Positions 14,695-23,874 are shown, counted from the stretch's first letter. The stretch is 64,000 nucleotides of DNA from Archangium lansingense (GCF_026626635.1 NZ_JAPNKA010000001.1:310001-374000), one strand, 5' to 3'. Translations and numbers: made by a program. Notes: generated by a model from the letters alone, not told the origin.

Positions 14695-17262
14695 TTACGC
14701 TCCCCAGAACCAGGACCACTTCACCAGCAGCGCGTCGTTGGCTGCTCCCGCCAGCAGCCCACTCGGCATCAGGGTGTGTGGCGGTCTCGCTCCGTCCGCC
14801 ACCGGGAAGCGCTGCTGGCCGTGCGTGTACACCACGTACAGCGTTGACCCCAGCCGGTACTCCCAGCGCAGCACCACGTTCAGGTTCAGCGCCACGTCGT
14901 GGAAGTCGTCCGTGTTCTCCCGCTCCACTGGCACCAGGCTGGCGAAGTGGATGCGTGTGCGCGCTGCGTCGGACACCCCCTCGTAGTAGGGGCCATATGC
15001 CCCGTAGGCGGTGAAGAGCTGTGCGTACGCCTGCAGCGTCAGCCTCGGCGTCACCACCCACTGCTGCCGCAGCGTCAGCGACATCGAGTCCGTCAGCAGC
15101 GGGCTCAGGAGGAAGCGGTGGTCTCCCAGGTCCTCGATGAAGCGCGGGGCGAAGGACGTGCGGTCCAGGAACACTTCCAGCCGCGTCTCCAGCGCCGGGT
15201 GGGGCCGCACGGTCCCGTAGAGGTTCACCTGTCCCTCCCACGCCGGTGCCACCGGTCCCGACTGGAAGCGGCGCGAGGCCGCCACGAAGCCTCCCATGGA
15301 CGCCATCCGGTTCTCGTTGGTCTCCACGATGAGTGCCAGGAAGGCCGAGTTCCTGTTCTCCAGCGGCACGCCCGTGCTGTTCAGCTCGCGTACGTCCCAG
15401 CCGCCCACGTCCGCGCCTACCTCCACTCCGACGTAGTCGAAGCTCGGCAGCTGCGCGCCTGTGTTGAAGTTGAACCAGCTCCCCCGGTTCACCGCCCGGC
15501 CATCCGTTGTCCACTTCGTGCCCACGTTGAAGTTGGCCGAGTACGCCTTCAGCGGTCCCATTCCATCCGGACGCTGGTAGCGCAGCGAGAGCCTCGGTGC
15601 GTGCTCGTTCTGCGTACGTTGGAAGCCACTGGCGTTGAGGTTTAGCCGAGGCGAGGAGAAGTCATCGCCCAGGTCCCACCGGAAGCCCTCGCCGCCGAAC
15701 TTTCCCGCGCGCACGTAGCCTCCGAAACCCGTGTCTCCTCGGCGCAGCACGGTGCCGTCCCGCAGCGTTCGTTCGGGCACTCCGCCCACCACCTGCGAGG
15801 CGTCCACCTGCCCCATCAGCCCGTACTCCCCGTTCTCCGTCTTCAGGTCGAAGTCCACCGCCGCCGCGTTGCCTCCCCTCGCCAGGCACTGCACTGGCTG
15901 GAGGTCCTCATCCAATGCCGCGCTCTCGTGCGAGCACCCGCCGGTCAGCGGCGTGGCCATCGTCACCATGCCGCCCACGCGCGAGCTCGTGCCCACCTGC
16001 CCGCGCACCACCGCCGCCAGGTAGTTCATGGGCACCGCTGGGTCCGTGGGCAGCGCGTTGTTGGGGCCCACGTGCAGCGGGCGCGTCAGGTGCAAGCCCA
16101 CCGTCCGGTCTGGCCGCTCCTCGTCCACGTCTCGCCGCCAAGGTCCGGTGACGACCGCGTCCAGCAGGCCCACCTCCACGCCCGGTACCACCGTGCCCGT
16201 CAGCTTCGCCGCCCCGAGGATGGGCGTCTCCAGTCCGATGCGCCTCGAGTAGAAGAGTGTCTGCGGCCCTCCCTGTCCCCCCACCGGGTTGAACAGCTCC
16301 ATGCCCTGCGTGAAGAAGGGGCGCTTCTCCGGGAAGAAGCTTTCGAAGGTGGAGAGGTTGAGGATGAGCTGGTCCGCCTCCACCTGTCCGAAGTCCGGGT
16401 TGAAGGTGCCCGTCAGCGCCAGGTTGCTGGTGAGGGCCAGCTTGAAGTCCAGCCCGAGGTCCGCCGAGGGGTCCATCAACCGCGGCCAGGGCTTCGCCGC
16501 GTCCGAGAACTGCGGCCGGGCCACCGTGCGTGCCGCCAGGTACGGCACCAGCTCCACCGCTCGCTGCGGCTTCAGCTCCTCCATCCCCGTGAGGTGCCCC
16601 AGCCGCGACACCACCGCGTTGCTGGTGCGCGGGTTGAGCACTGTCTCCAGCTCCTCATTGCGGCGGGCGATGTCCCGGCGCACGGAGAAGCCCCACGTCT
16701 GCACCGGTGCCTCGGGGAAGCGCAGCAGCGACAGGGGAATGGCGAACTCGGCCACCCAGCCCCCCTCGCGCGGCCCCGCTGCCGCGTCCCACACTCCGTC
16801 CCAGTCCGTGCTGTACTGCCGATCGTCGTAGTACAGGCCGTCCGACTGCACTCCGCCCGCATTCACCGTGAAGACGTATGCGGTGCGGTGGTCGTGCGTC
16901 GGGTCCAGCAGCACCTTCACCCGGTCCGAGTACAGGTCACTGTCGCGCCGCCCCAGGTTGCGGTTGATGAGCGCCGGCTCCGAGTCGTGGCTGGTGACGG
17001 CGATATAGAGGTTCCGGTCATCGTAGAGGACGCGCAGCTCGGTGCGCTCGCTGGGCGCCTGGCCCGCCTCCGGGAAGCGCTGCACGAAGCCGTCGAAGAC
17101 AGGGGCTCGGGCCCATGTGTCCTCGTCCAGCCTGCCGTCCACCGTGACCGGACCCTGGGCCCGTGCTGCGTGGAGGAACTGATTGCGGCCAGGGCCCTCG
17201 ATCGCCGCGGACGCAACCGCGCCCCACAGCAATCCCGCTGTCAGCATCCACTTACGCAGCAT
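14695..17262 (-). CDS. DUF5916 outer-membrane protein with CBM9-like N-terminus
   Basis: 855 residues with a signal peptide (to ~AVASA). Residues ~30-230 form a CBM9-like/DOMON sandwich (VTVDGRLDEDTWARAP, LYDDRNLYIAV). The remainder is DUF5916, likely an outer-membrane beta-barrel judging from its many aromatic-ended strands. RGGxQ-type repeats are absent. A GGAGGGGGAG site precedes the ATG. It follows the secreted repeat protein by 27 bases on the same strand, so it is probably the last gene of the BlaI-controlled operon. Substrate unknown; CBM9-like domains bind sugar chain ends in xylanases (family knowledge). Confidence 0.85.
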   Translation of the reverse strand: MLRKWMLTAGLLWGAVASAAIEGPGRNQFLHAARAQGPVTVDGRLDEDTWARAPVFDGFVQRFPEAGQAPSERTELRVLYDDRNLYIAVTSHDSEPALINRNLGRRDSDLYSDRVKVLLDPTHDHRTAYVFTVNAGGVQSDGLYYDDRQYSTDWDGVWDAAAGPREGGWVAEFAIPLSLLRFPEAPVQTWGFSVRRDIARRNEELETVLNPRTSNAVVSRLGHLTGMEELKPQRAVELVPYLAARTVARPQFSDAAKPWPRLMDPSADLGLDFKLALTSNLALTGTFNPDFGQVEADQLILNLSTFESFFPEKRPFFTQGMELFNPVGGQGGPQTLFYSRRIGLETPILGAAKLTGTVVPGVEVGLLDAVVTGPWRRDVDEERPDRTVGLHLTRPLHVGPNNALPTDPAVPMNYLAAVVRGQVGTSSRVGGMVTMATPLTGGCSHESAALDEDLQPVQCLARGGNAAAVDFDLKTENGEYGLMGQVDASQVVGGVPERTLRDGTVLRRGDTGFGGYVRAGKFGGEGFRWDLGDDFSSPRLNLNASGFQRTQNEHAPRLSLRYQRPDGMGPLKAYSANFNVGTKWTTDGRAVNRGSWFNFNTGAQLPSFDYVGVEVGADVGGWDVRELNSTGVPLENRNSAFLALIVETNENRMASMGGFVAASRRFQSGPVAPAWEGQVNLYGTVRPHPALETRLEVFLDRTSFAPRFIEDLGDHRFLLSPLLTDSMSLTLRQQWVVTPRLTLQAYAQLFTAYGAYGPYYEGVSDAARTRIHFASLVPVERENTDDFHDVALNLNVVLRWEYRLGSTLYVVYTHGQQRFPVADGARPPHTLMPSGLLAGAANDALLVKWSWFWGA

Positions 17263-17289
17263 GTGGAATCTCCCCCTCCAGGCCCTCTA

Positions 17290-18174
17290 TTACTTCCGGC
17301 CGCCTTCCTTATTCCGTGAGAGGGAACGAACGTAGTTCCCGTCAATTGCGTGGATGCGCATCTCCACGAGTTGCTCGATTGTCACGTTCGGATACCCGGC
17401 TTCGCGGATCTCCTGGATGAACTTGGGACTCACACCGTGGATGCGCATGGACATCAGGTCATCCAGCTTCAGCTCGCCGAAGCCCAGGCCCTTCGCCTCG
17501 CGGACGAACTGCGGCGTAATCCCGTGGATGCGCGTGGCCACCAGGTCGTCGAAGTCCAGCTTGCGGAAGCCCAGCTCACCCATCTCGCGGATGTGCTCCG
17601 GCGTCACCCCGTGGATGCGCGAGGCCACCAGGTCCTCCAGCGTGAGCTTGTCGTAGCCGGCTGCCTTCAGCGCGCGGATGTGCTCGGGTGTCACCTGGAA
17701 GATGGCCACCTGGAGCAGCTCGTCGTGCGACATCTTCGCGTAGCCGAGCTCCGCCAGCGCCTTCACCCGTGCCGGCCCCAGGTCGAAGAGCGCGAGCTGG
17801 AGCTGCTCGTCCGGGGTGATGTTCGTGTAGCCGAGCTTCCCCATCTCCTCGAGGTACGCGGCGCTCGGCTCGAAGGTGTAGTGGCCCGCGCCCTTGCCGT
17901 TGGCGAAGCGGCCCTCGAAGCGCAGGGTGCCCGCCTCACGCGCGAGCTGGAACTTCGTGTCCGCGCCTTCCGCGGTGTTCAGCCCCTGGAAGGAAGCACG
18001 GGGGATGCTGAGCCCCATATTCCCGTGCTCCTTCACGCGGAAGTTCATCTGCAGCTTGTCCTCGCGCGGCGAGGCCGTCCACGTCCCGGTGTTCGGCGCC
18101 GCGGCCAGCGCGGAGAGTGTCCACATCAGCACGGCGGAGAAGAGCAGCGTGTACTGCGTCCGTTGCGTATTCAT
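17290..18174 (-). CDS. secreted protein made of ~26-residue repeats
   Basis: 294 residues with a cleavable signal peptide (ends near ALAAAP). After ~90 beta-type residues the rest is a tandem array of ~26-residue units such as HGVTPEHIREMGELGFRKL followed by DFDDLVATRI. The same repeat forms the C-terminal half of the BlaR1-like protein encoded upstream, so the soluble protein and the sensor probably interact or bind the same ligand (inference). AAAGGAG precedes the ATG. It lies 103 bases after the sensor gene and 27 before the DUF5916 gene. No enzyme motif is visible. Confidence 0.85.
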   Translation of the reverse strand: MNTQRTQYTLLFSAVLMWTLSALAAAPNTGTWTASPREDKLQMNFRVKEHGNMGLSIPRASFQGLNTAEGADTKFQLAREAGTLRFEGRFANGKGAGHYTFEPSAAYLEEMGKLGYTNITPDEQLQLALFDLGPARVKALAELGYAKMSHDELLQVAIFQVTPEHIRALKAAGYDKLTLEDLVASRIHGVTPEHIREMGELGFRKLDFDDLVATRIHGITPQFVREAKGLGFGELKLDDLMSMRIHGVSPKFIQEIREAGYPNVTIEQLVEMRIHAIDGNYVRSLSRNKEGGRK

Positions 18175-18277
18175 GGTTCAGGCTCCTTTGGGGAACTTCG
18201 GGCAAAAGGGAGCCCATCGGCGCGCGCGGGAAGCGCGGCCGTGGGCTCGTGGAAGGTGAGGGGAAGGGGACTGCCGG

Positions 18278-20347
18278 TTACTGCTTCTTGCGCAGCTCGC
18301 GGATGAAGTCCGCGTCCACGCCGCTGCTGCGCAGGCGGACCAGGTCCTCCACCGAGAGCTTCTCCAGGCCTTCATCGCGCAGCTTGCGGATGAAGTCCGC
18401 GTCCACGCCGAGGGCACGCATCTGCACCACGTCCTCCGCGGGCAGCTTCTCGAGCCCCGCCTCGCGCAGCGCGCGCAGGTACTCCGGAGACACGCCGAGC
18501 GCCCTGAACTGCGTCAGCTCCTCCGCCGGAAGCTTGTCGTAGCCGGCGGCCTTCAGCGCCTGCACGTACTCTCCATTCACGCCCAGGGCGCGGAGCTGGA
18601 CGAGCTCGTCGAAGGTCAGCTTGTCGTAGCCGGCGGCCTTCAGCTCGTTGATGAAGCTCGCATCCACCCCGAGCGCCGCCGCCTGGGTCAGCTCGTCGGC
18701 TGAGAGCTTGCCGTATCCGGCCGCCGCGAGCCCCTTCACGCGCTCGGGCGTCACGCCGAGGTGCCGCATCTCCACCAGCTCCTCGGCGGTGGGCTTGCGG
18801 CCGAGGGTGTCCGTCATCTCCTTCACGTACTCGGGCGTCACGTGGGCGTGGCCGAACTGCACCAGGTTGCCCACCGTGGGCTCGTAGCCAATCGACTCCA
18901 GCTCCTTCACGCGCTCGGGCGTGACCCCAGCCACCTTGAGCGCGACGAGCTGATCCACCGAGAGCGGCTTGTCGCCCACGCGGGTGGTGTCCCCGTCCTC
19001 GTCGTAGTCCGAGTCCTTGTCCTCGGCGATCTTCGGCTTCGGATTGGGATTCGGGTTGGGGTTGGGAGCCGGGGCCTGGGCGAGCACCGGGCTCGCTACG
19101 GCGAGTGGGGCCGGGAGCACGCGAGCCATGGCCGCGGGCACGGGAGCCGGGCGCGGCACCGCGAGCTGGGCCGGCGTGGGCAGGACCACCGCATCCGGAG
19201 CGTCGGGGGGCTCGACGGCCATCGGTGCACTCGCGGGAGCCGGGGGCACGGGGGCCTCGGCCGAGGCCGCGGGACGCTCGGGCATGACGAGGGCCGCCAG
19301 GGGGGCCGCCACCGCCACGCCGCTCATCAGCGTGACGACTGAGGCTCCTGCCACCCACCGCGAGGAGCAGCGCGCTGCGGGAGCACCCACCAGCCGGCGG
19401 ACACGGTCCGTGAGCGAGCCACCCAGGGCGGACATTGCCGGGCTCGTCGTCCCGAGGGGCAGCACGCGCAGGGACTCCAGCGCGGTGAGGGCCCGGGCGT
19501 ACGAGACCGCGTTGCCGCTCGTGCCCACGGCGATGTCGTCGCAGCAGTGCTCGCGCTCGACGCGGATGACGCGCGACATCCACCACACCGCCGGGTGGTA
19601 GAAGAGGAGCGTCTCCACCAGCGTCTGCACCAGGTTGACCGCGAAGTCGTAGCGGCGGATGTGGGCCAGCTCATGCGCGAGCACCATCTCGAGCTGGCGC
19701 GCGGAGAGTCCGGTGAGCGCCGTCACGGGCAGCAGCACCACGGGCCGCAGCCAGCCCACCGCCGCGGGCACGTCCAGCGCCGCCGAGCGCAGCAGCTGCA
19801 CCGGGCGCGTCATTCCCAGGCGCCGCGCCAGCCGCTCCATCGCGTCCTGCCACTCGGCGGGCGCGGGCTCGGCCTCACGCACCAGACGGCGCAGCTTCAG
19901 CCACCCCGAGAGCAGTCGCAGCGATGACGCCGTCACGCCCAGGCCCCAGGCCAGCACCAGCCAGTGCATGTGCTCGCCCAGCAGCGGCAGCGCGCGTTCC
20001 AGCACCGGCGTGGGCGCGGGGGCGCGAGGGGTTACCAGGGGGCGCACGTCCACCGCACGCTCCAGCACGAAGCCGGGGGCAGGGAGCGCCGCGGAGGTCA
20101 GCTTCATGGAGGCGGGAGCGCTCGGGAGCGGCTCCGCATTCTGAAGGGAGGAGTAGTGGTGCCAGCCGGTGAGGGCGGGCAGCACGAGCATCAGCGCCAG
20201 CGCGCCACAGGCGAGCAGGTAGCGCGTGGAGGCCGCGCGGCGGTCGAGCACGCGCAGGGCCACGGCCAGCGCTACCGCCACCAACGTGCCCTGCCAGAGC
20301 AGGTGCAGCAACGCCCAGCCCAAGGACTGCGACACAGCTCCGTTCAT
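18278..20347 (-). CDS. M56 family BlaR1-like sensor metallopeptidase with repeat tail
   Basis: 689 residues. N-terminal helices (LLHLLWQGTLVAVALAVAL and others) lead to the M56 zinc site HELAH at 225-229 and a downstream EREHCCDD ligand/active region (~264-271). A further helix at ~331-355 is followed by an Ala/Pro linker, an (NP)n tract at ~429-437, and about eight or nine ~26-residue repeats (462-689, e.g. GYDKLPAEELTQFRALGV). No penicillin-binding domain is present. In BlaR1/MecR1, ligand sensing triggers cleavage of the BlaI repressor; here the repeat tail probably replaces the beta-lactam sensor (inference). The start overlaps the repressor stop (ATGA). Confidence 0.9.
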   Translation of the reverse strand: MNGAVSQSLGWALLHLLWQGTLVAVALAVALRVLDRRAASTRYLLACGALALMLVLPALTGWHHYSSLQNAEPLPSAPASMKLTSAALPAPGFVLERAVDVRPLVTPRAPAPTPVLERALPLLGEHMHWLVLAWGLGVTASSLRLLSGWLKLRRLVREAEPAPAEWQDAMERLARRLGMTRPVQLLRSAALDVPAAVGWLRPVVLLPVTALTGLSARQLEMVLAHELAHIRRYDFAVNLVQTLVETLLFYHPAVWWMSRVIRVEREHCCDDIAVGTSGNAVSYARALTALESLRVLPLGTTSPAMSALGGSLTDRVRRLVGAPAARCSSRWVAGASVVTLMSGVAVAAPLAALVMPERPAASAEAPVPPAPASAPMAVEPPDAPDAVVLPTPAQLAVPRPAPVPAAMARVLPAPLAVASPVLAQAPAPNPNPNPNPKPKIAEDKDSDYDEDGDTTRVGDKPLSVDQLVALKVAGVTPERVKELESIGYEPTVGNLVQFGHAHVTPEYVKEMTDTLGRKPTAEELVEMRHLGVTPERVKGLAAAGYGKLSADELTQAAALGVDASFINELKAAGYDKLTFDELVQLRALGVNGEYVQALKAAGYDKLPAEELTQFRALGVSPEYLRALREAGLEKLPAEDVVQMRALGVDADFIRKLRDEGLEKLSVEDLVRLRSSGVDADFIRELRKKQ

Positions 20348-20739
20348 GGCGTCTCCTCCCCTTCCAGGGTGTCCAGCAGCTTGCGCAGCTCGGCGAGCTC
20401 CTCCGCCGAGGCCTTCTTCGTCGACAGGGCCTGCATCGCCAGCTGTGCCGGCGAGCCTCCAAAAGCCCGGTCCAGCAGATCCGTCACGAGCTGGCGCTGC
20501 GTCTTCTGCTGCGTCGCTCGTGCCTTGTAGACGTGGGCACGCTGGGACTCGTCGCGCTCCACGAGTCCCTTCTCCGTCATGATCTGCATCAGCTTGAGCA
20601 CCGTGGTGTAGCCGGTGCCCTCCTCGCCCTTGTTCAGGGCCTCGTGCACGTCGCGCACGGTGCTCGGGCCTCGCTCCCACAGCACTCGGAGGATGCCCAG
20701 CTCCGAGTCCGTTGGGCGCGGCAGCTTTGGTTCACTCAT
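20344..20739 (-). CDS. BlaI/MecI/CopY family repressor
   Basis: 131 residues with the typical winged helix (PTDSELGILRVLWERGPSTV, then TGYTTVLKLMQIMTEKGLVE) and a C-terminal dimerisation segment (LVTDLLDRAFGGSPAQLAM). The length is normal for the family. A GGGAGGGAG site precedes the ATG. It is coupled to the M56 peptidase gene through ATGA. It most likely represses its own promoter through the two dyads directly upstream and is inactivated when the sensor peptidase is triggered (family knowledge applied by analogy). Confidence 0.93.
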   Translation of the reverse strand: MSEPKLPRPTDSELGILRVLWERGPSTVRDVHEALNKGEEGTGYTTVLKLMQIMTEKGLVERDESQRAHVYKARATQQKTQRQLVTDLLDRAFGGSPAQLAMQALSTKKASAEELAELRKLLDTLEGEETP

Positions 20740-20770
20740 CGCACTCCCTCCCGTCAGCTTCCTCCGACAA

Positions 20771-20798
20771 ATATACGAAGGCGTTCGTAGATGTCAAC
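20771..20798 (-). promoter_or_regulatory. sigma-70-type promoter of the BlaI operon
   Basis: On the minus strand TTGACA (20793-20798) is followed after 16 bases by TATATT (20771-20776), an unusually good match for this high-GC DNA. The -10 lies 32 bases upstream of the repressor ATG. Confidence 0.75.
20775..20790. promoter_or_regulatory. BlaI operator 1
   Basis: Perfect dyad TACGAA-GGCG-TTCGTA. It covers the promoter spacer and touches the -10 box, so bound repressor would block RNA polymerase. Confidence 0.75.
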
Positions 20799-20812
20799 GA
20801 AGGGCTTCGTAG
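20797..20812. promoter_or_regulatory. BlaI operator 2
   Basis: Dyad ACGAA-GGGC-TTCGT overlaps the -35 box. Its centre lies 22 bases from that of operator 1, about two helical turns, so both sites sit on the same face of the DNA. BlaI-family repressors usually bind such paired dyads. Confidence 0.72.
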
Positions 20813-20864
20813 ATGAGGCACACCTCTGTCTGGGAGAGGGCGATGCGGGCCGGGGGGGCGTCCC

Positions 20865-21533
20865 TCACGCGGACTTCACGCGGGAGAGCCAGTCCTGGAA
20901 CTCGTCGCCCAGGTTCATGATGAAGTCGAAGCGGCCGGTGTGGAGCATCTCGACGAGCCGCCGGTCACGGGCGATGAGCTCGGGGACGCTCCCCGGAAAC
21001 TGGATGCCTCGCATGCCATCGAACAGGTAGCCCTGGTCCACCATGAGCATGTCGATGTAGTGGGAGAGGGCGTCGAAGAAGCGATCTACATTGGAGGCGA
21101 TGGGCAGGACATAGTTCATGTAGCCATCGATGTAGATGACGGGCTGGCGGCCCCGCTCGTCGGCCAGCTTTGGCACAACGGCGTGGTAGTAGGCGAGCCC
21201 GGGGATGTTCCCGAAGAAGACAGAGGAGCGCCAGGGCTCCTCCTCGTCGCGAAATCCCTCGGTCCTCAGTACGATTCCGTTGAGCTGGTCATCGACTCGG
21301 TCGAGGAAGAACTCTCCATTGAATTCATCCACGAATCCAAACTCAGCCCCGCCAAGGCGTCTGTAGACGGCCGCGAGCACGGGATCGAAGGGGTGGCCCG
21401 CCACGAGTTCTCCAGCCGAAGGGGGAGCGCGCCCCGGCGGCAGGATTTTCAAGGGCAGACCGTGCTTCCGGTACACCTCCATCAGCCTGTCGAGACCCGG
21501 AAGTGGAATATCCGCATTCATGGTCATGCTCAT
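20865..21533 (-). CDS. SMI1/KNR4-like immunity protein (SitI-like candidate)
   Basis: 222 residues, no signal peptide, acidic and aromatic. The pattern DPVLAAVYRRLGGAEFGF followed by strands (VVPKLADERGRQPVIYIDGY) fits the SMI1/KNR4 immunity fold. Its ATG overlaps the stop of the toxin-like lipoprotein gene (ATGA), the standard layout for a toxin-immunity pair. The last 13 codons recur as a fossil at 13634-13675. It would protect kin cells by binding the toxin in the cytoplasm (inference). Confidence 0.75.
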   Translation of the reverse strand: MSMTMNADIPLPGLDRLMEVYRKHGLPLKILPPGRAPPSAGELVAGHPFDPVLAAVYRRLGGAEFGFVDEFNGEFFLDRVDDQLNGIVLRTEGFRDEEEPWRSSVFFGNIPGLAYYHAVVPKLADERGRQPVIYIDGYMNYVLPIASNVDRFFDALSHYIDMLMVDQGYLFDGMRGIQFPGSVPELIARDRRLVEMLHTGRFDFIMNLGDEFQDWLSRVKSA

Positions 21534-23197
21534 TTCAGGATGAGGTCTACGAGAACCTTCACTTCGTCGAGTGCATCCGCCTCGGCCCTGGCAAGCGCGG
21601 ATGCGGAGCGTCCCGCTTCATAAGGTTGGTTGAACCAGCGGCCAAAGTGCCGGTCGACGATGGCAGCCACTTTCCGCACGTCTTCTGCGGTGGCCTTGCC
21701 TTTCGCCCGTCGGAACACCGTCCAGACCTTGTTGATCTTCCTATGCACTAGATCATGTACCCCCCACAGGTTCTCCCGCGCGTTGATGTTCAACCGCTGG
21801 AAGAGATGGGTGTACTCGAGGGGAATGCGATGATGCACGGGATAGAACATTCCCCGCTCATCCAGCAGGAGCTTCGCGAGGTCGGCATGGAATTTCCCGT
21901 AGAAGTCGTTGTGAGCCATCTTCCGGAGTTCCCCACTTGCATAGTCGTCCAGCTTGGCCCCGAGGAGGTTCTCGAAGCGGGCCATGAGCTTGCGGAACTG
22001 CTCCATCTCCGCAGCCGAGAGTCCCTGCGTCTGGGCCTTCGTCCACAAGCGATGGAACTGCTCCCGCTCCGCCGGGCGTACCCGGGCGAGGAAGGAGCGG
22101 AACCAGGCGACGGCCTCCGAGCCACCCCGGGCCAGGATGGGGGCCAGTCTGGGCGCCACCGCCTCGAAGAGTGCGAGGCCACCGCGTATCGCGAGACCGC
22201 TGATGAACCATGTGGCGAGGAACTCGGTGCTGGTGACCCCAGCCTGGATGAAGGAGTCCTTCGCCTCCTCCCTCCACTCGCGGAGAATGCGCTCGTAGAG
22301 CGCGTAGTGCTCGGTGACGAGGTCGGCTGGGGCCGGCGAGTCCGGGCGTAGCGTCTCTGCCTCCATCACGCGCCAACGCACTTGGCTCTCGGTCTGGCGA
22401 TGCTCTGCCTCCAGATTCAGCCGTACCGTGCGCGGCCCGATGCCCTGGGTGAACGGCAGGAGTGCCTGGGTGATTTGCGCGACCAGGTTCGGTGAGGGCT
22501 CGCGGGCAGGAGCGCCGCCCTGGGATTCGTAGCGAACGATCGTCGCACCGAGAATCCGGTCGTCATCCAACAGCACCTCCACCGATGCAGTAGCACGGCC
22601 CCCCTTGGGGACCCGCAGCCCTCGGGTCAGCTGGGAGGCCACGGCATGCGCCTGGGCGAGGGTATCCGCCGTCACCCCTGTGCGCCGCACGGGCAACGTT
22701 CTGGCCTCCAGTGGTTTGGAACCCTCCGCGGTGGTGAAGGACCGCAGCCCCCAGCCCCGCCGCTCCTGACTCAAGGTGAGGACAACCTCTCCCGTGCGAC
22801 TCCCCACATAGGTGGGCAGGTCGAGCTCGAAGCCCGGGGCGAACGAATCCACCTTCCCCGCGAGGCCCGCTCCTCTGGCATCTCGCCTCCAGGCCAGCAG
22901 TGTCAGTGCGCCGTTGTGCGCCCAGAAGCGGAAGACCAGCTCGGTACCGGCCTGCTCCACGTGGCTTGCCACTCCACGCATGCCCGACAGGGCCGCCGTG
23001 GCCTCGGCCCGGCGCGCTTCCTCGTCCGTCTCCGCGTCGCGCATCTCCCACGGCGGAGGCGGGTCCCGTCCCATCTCCCCCGAGGGGAGTTCCTCCTCGG
23101 GCTCGAGCTCATCCAGCGCTCCCGTCGTCGCGCAGGCCTGGAGCGCCAGGGCCAGCAGACATATCCACCCGGTGGTTCGGGCCGTTCCCTTTGTCAT
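21530..23197 (-). CDS. lipoprotein toxin with HNH-like C-terminus (SitA-like candidate)
   Basis: 555 residues. The signal peptide ends in lipobox LALQAC (Cys22), followed by an acidic linker, a beta-rich domain (~90-270), a hydrophobic helical stretch (~320-360, ATWFISGLAIRGGLALF), and a C-terminal domain with HHRIPLEYTHLFQ, NLWGVHDLVHRKINKVW and DRHFGRWFNQPYE. The HHRIPLE...N...H layout resembles the HNH/AHH nucleases of polymorphic toxins. In Myxococcus, SitA lipoprotein toxins pass to siblings by TraAB outer-membrane exchange and each is encoded beside a SitI immunity gene. This pair matches that design, but family membership is inferred. Confidence 0.75.
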   Translation of the reverse strand: MTKGTARTTGWICLLALALQACATTGALDELEPEEELPSGEMGRDPPPPWEMRDAETDEEARRAEATAALSGMRGVASHVEQAGTELVFRFWAHNGALTLLAWRRDARGAGLAGKVDSFAPGFELDLPTYVGSRTGEVVLTLSQERRGWGLRSFTTAEGSKPLEARTLPVRRTGVTADTLAQAHAVASQLTRGLRVPKGGRATASVEVLLDDDRILGATIVRYESQGGAPAREPSPNLVAQITQALLPFTQGIGPRTVRLNLEAEHRQTESQVRWRVMEAETLRPDSPAPADLVTEHYALYERILREWREEAKDSFIQAGVTSTEFLATWFISGLAIRGGLALFEAVAPRLAPILARGGSEAVAWFRSFLARVRPAEREQFHRLWTKAQTQGLSAAEMEQFRKLMARFENLLGAKLDDYASGELRKMAHNDFYGKFHADLAKLLLDERGMFYPVHHRIPLEYTHLFQRLNINARENLWGVHDLVHRKINKVWTVFRRAKGKATAEDVRKVAAIVDRHFGRWFNQPYEAGRSASALARAEADALDEVKVLVDLILK

Positions 23198-23415
23198 GCC
23201 GGAGCAAGCCTACCCAGTGCGCGGCTGTGTTGAGCAGCGGGTACTCCACGAGGCTCTCAGCACCGTCAGCAGATTGATTGACCAGGTTATCGGGAGGCGG
23301 GCCGTGGGCCGACTGTCTGCCTGGCCGCACCTGCGCCGTACCGGGAGGGGGACTTCCAGCGCATGGAGGCACGCCCCACCTTCCGGGCAGGTGGACTGTG
23401 AAGCAGGAGGCCGCG

Positions 23416-23781
23416 ATGGCGGACAAGCGCAAGGGTGGAGCGGGGAAGCAGAAGCGGACGGTGGTGCGGCGCCGGACGGTGAGAGGCTCGGCGGGACGCA
23501 TCGCGGTGCGCCGGGACACCGCCGCGTACCGCACCGCGGCAATGGATGAGCACTCCATCCAGGTGAGGGATCAAATCCAGGCCGCGCTCGCCGAGGCCCA
23601 GCGGTTGCGCGAGGACATCGAGCAGCGCATCGAGCTGCGCCTGAAGGAGGAGGACCAGGGCACGCCGGGGCAGGTCATCTCGAGGCTGACGGCCGAGGCC
23701 CGCCTGCACACGGTGAAGCCGCTGGGCCTCGAGGCCCGTGGACGGAGCGAGGACACGGGGCGGACGAAGAGCTCGAAGTAG
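23416..23781 (+). CDS. small basic protein with coiled coil
   Basis: 121 residues, not recognised. The first ~35 residues are strongly basic (KRKGGAGKQKRTVVRRRTVR); residues ~45-85 form an Ala/Glu/Arg-rich amphipathic helix. AGGAGG lies five bases before the ATG, a strong site that fixes the start. The basic tail suggests nucleic-acid binding, but nothing specific can be assigned. It converges with the nuclease gene on the other strand. Confidence 0.65.
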   Translation: MADKRKGGAGKQKRTVVRRRTVRGSAGRIAVRRDTAAYRTAAMDEHSIQVRDQIQAALAEAQRLREDIEQRIELRLKEEDQGTPGQVISRLTAEARLHTVKPLGLEARGRSEDTGRTKSSK

Positions 23782-23874
23782 CCGTTGGCGACGTGAGTGC
23801 CCGCCAACTCCAGCCCGGACAGGACTGGAGCGGCGGGCCATGTCGTCACCGCGTGGGGTGACGGACTGCGCGAC

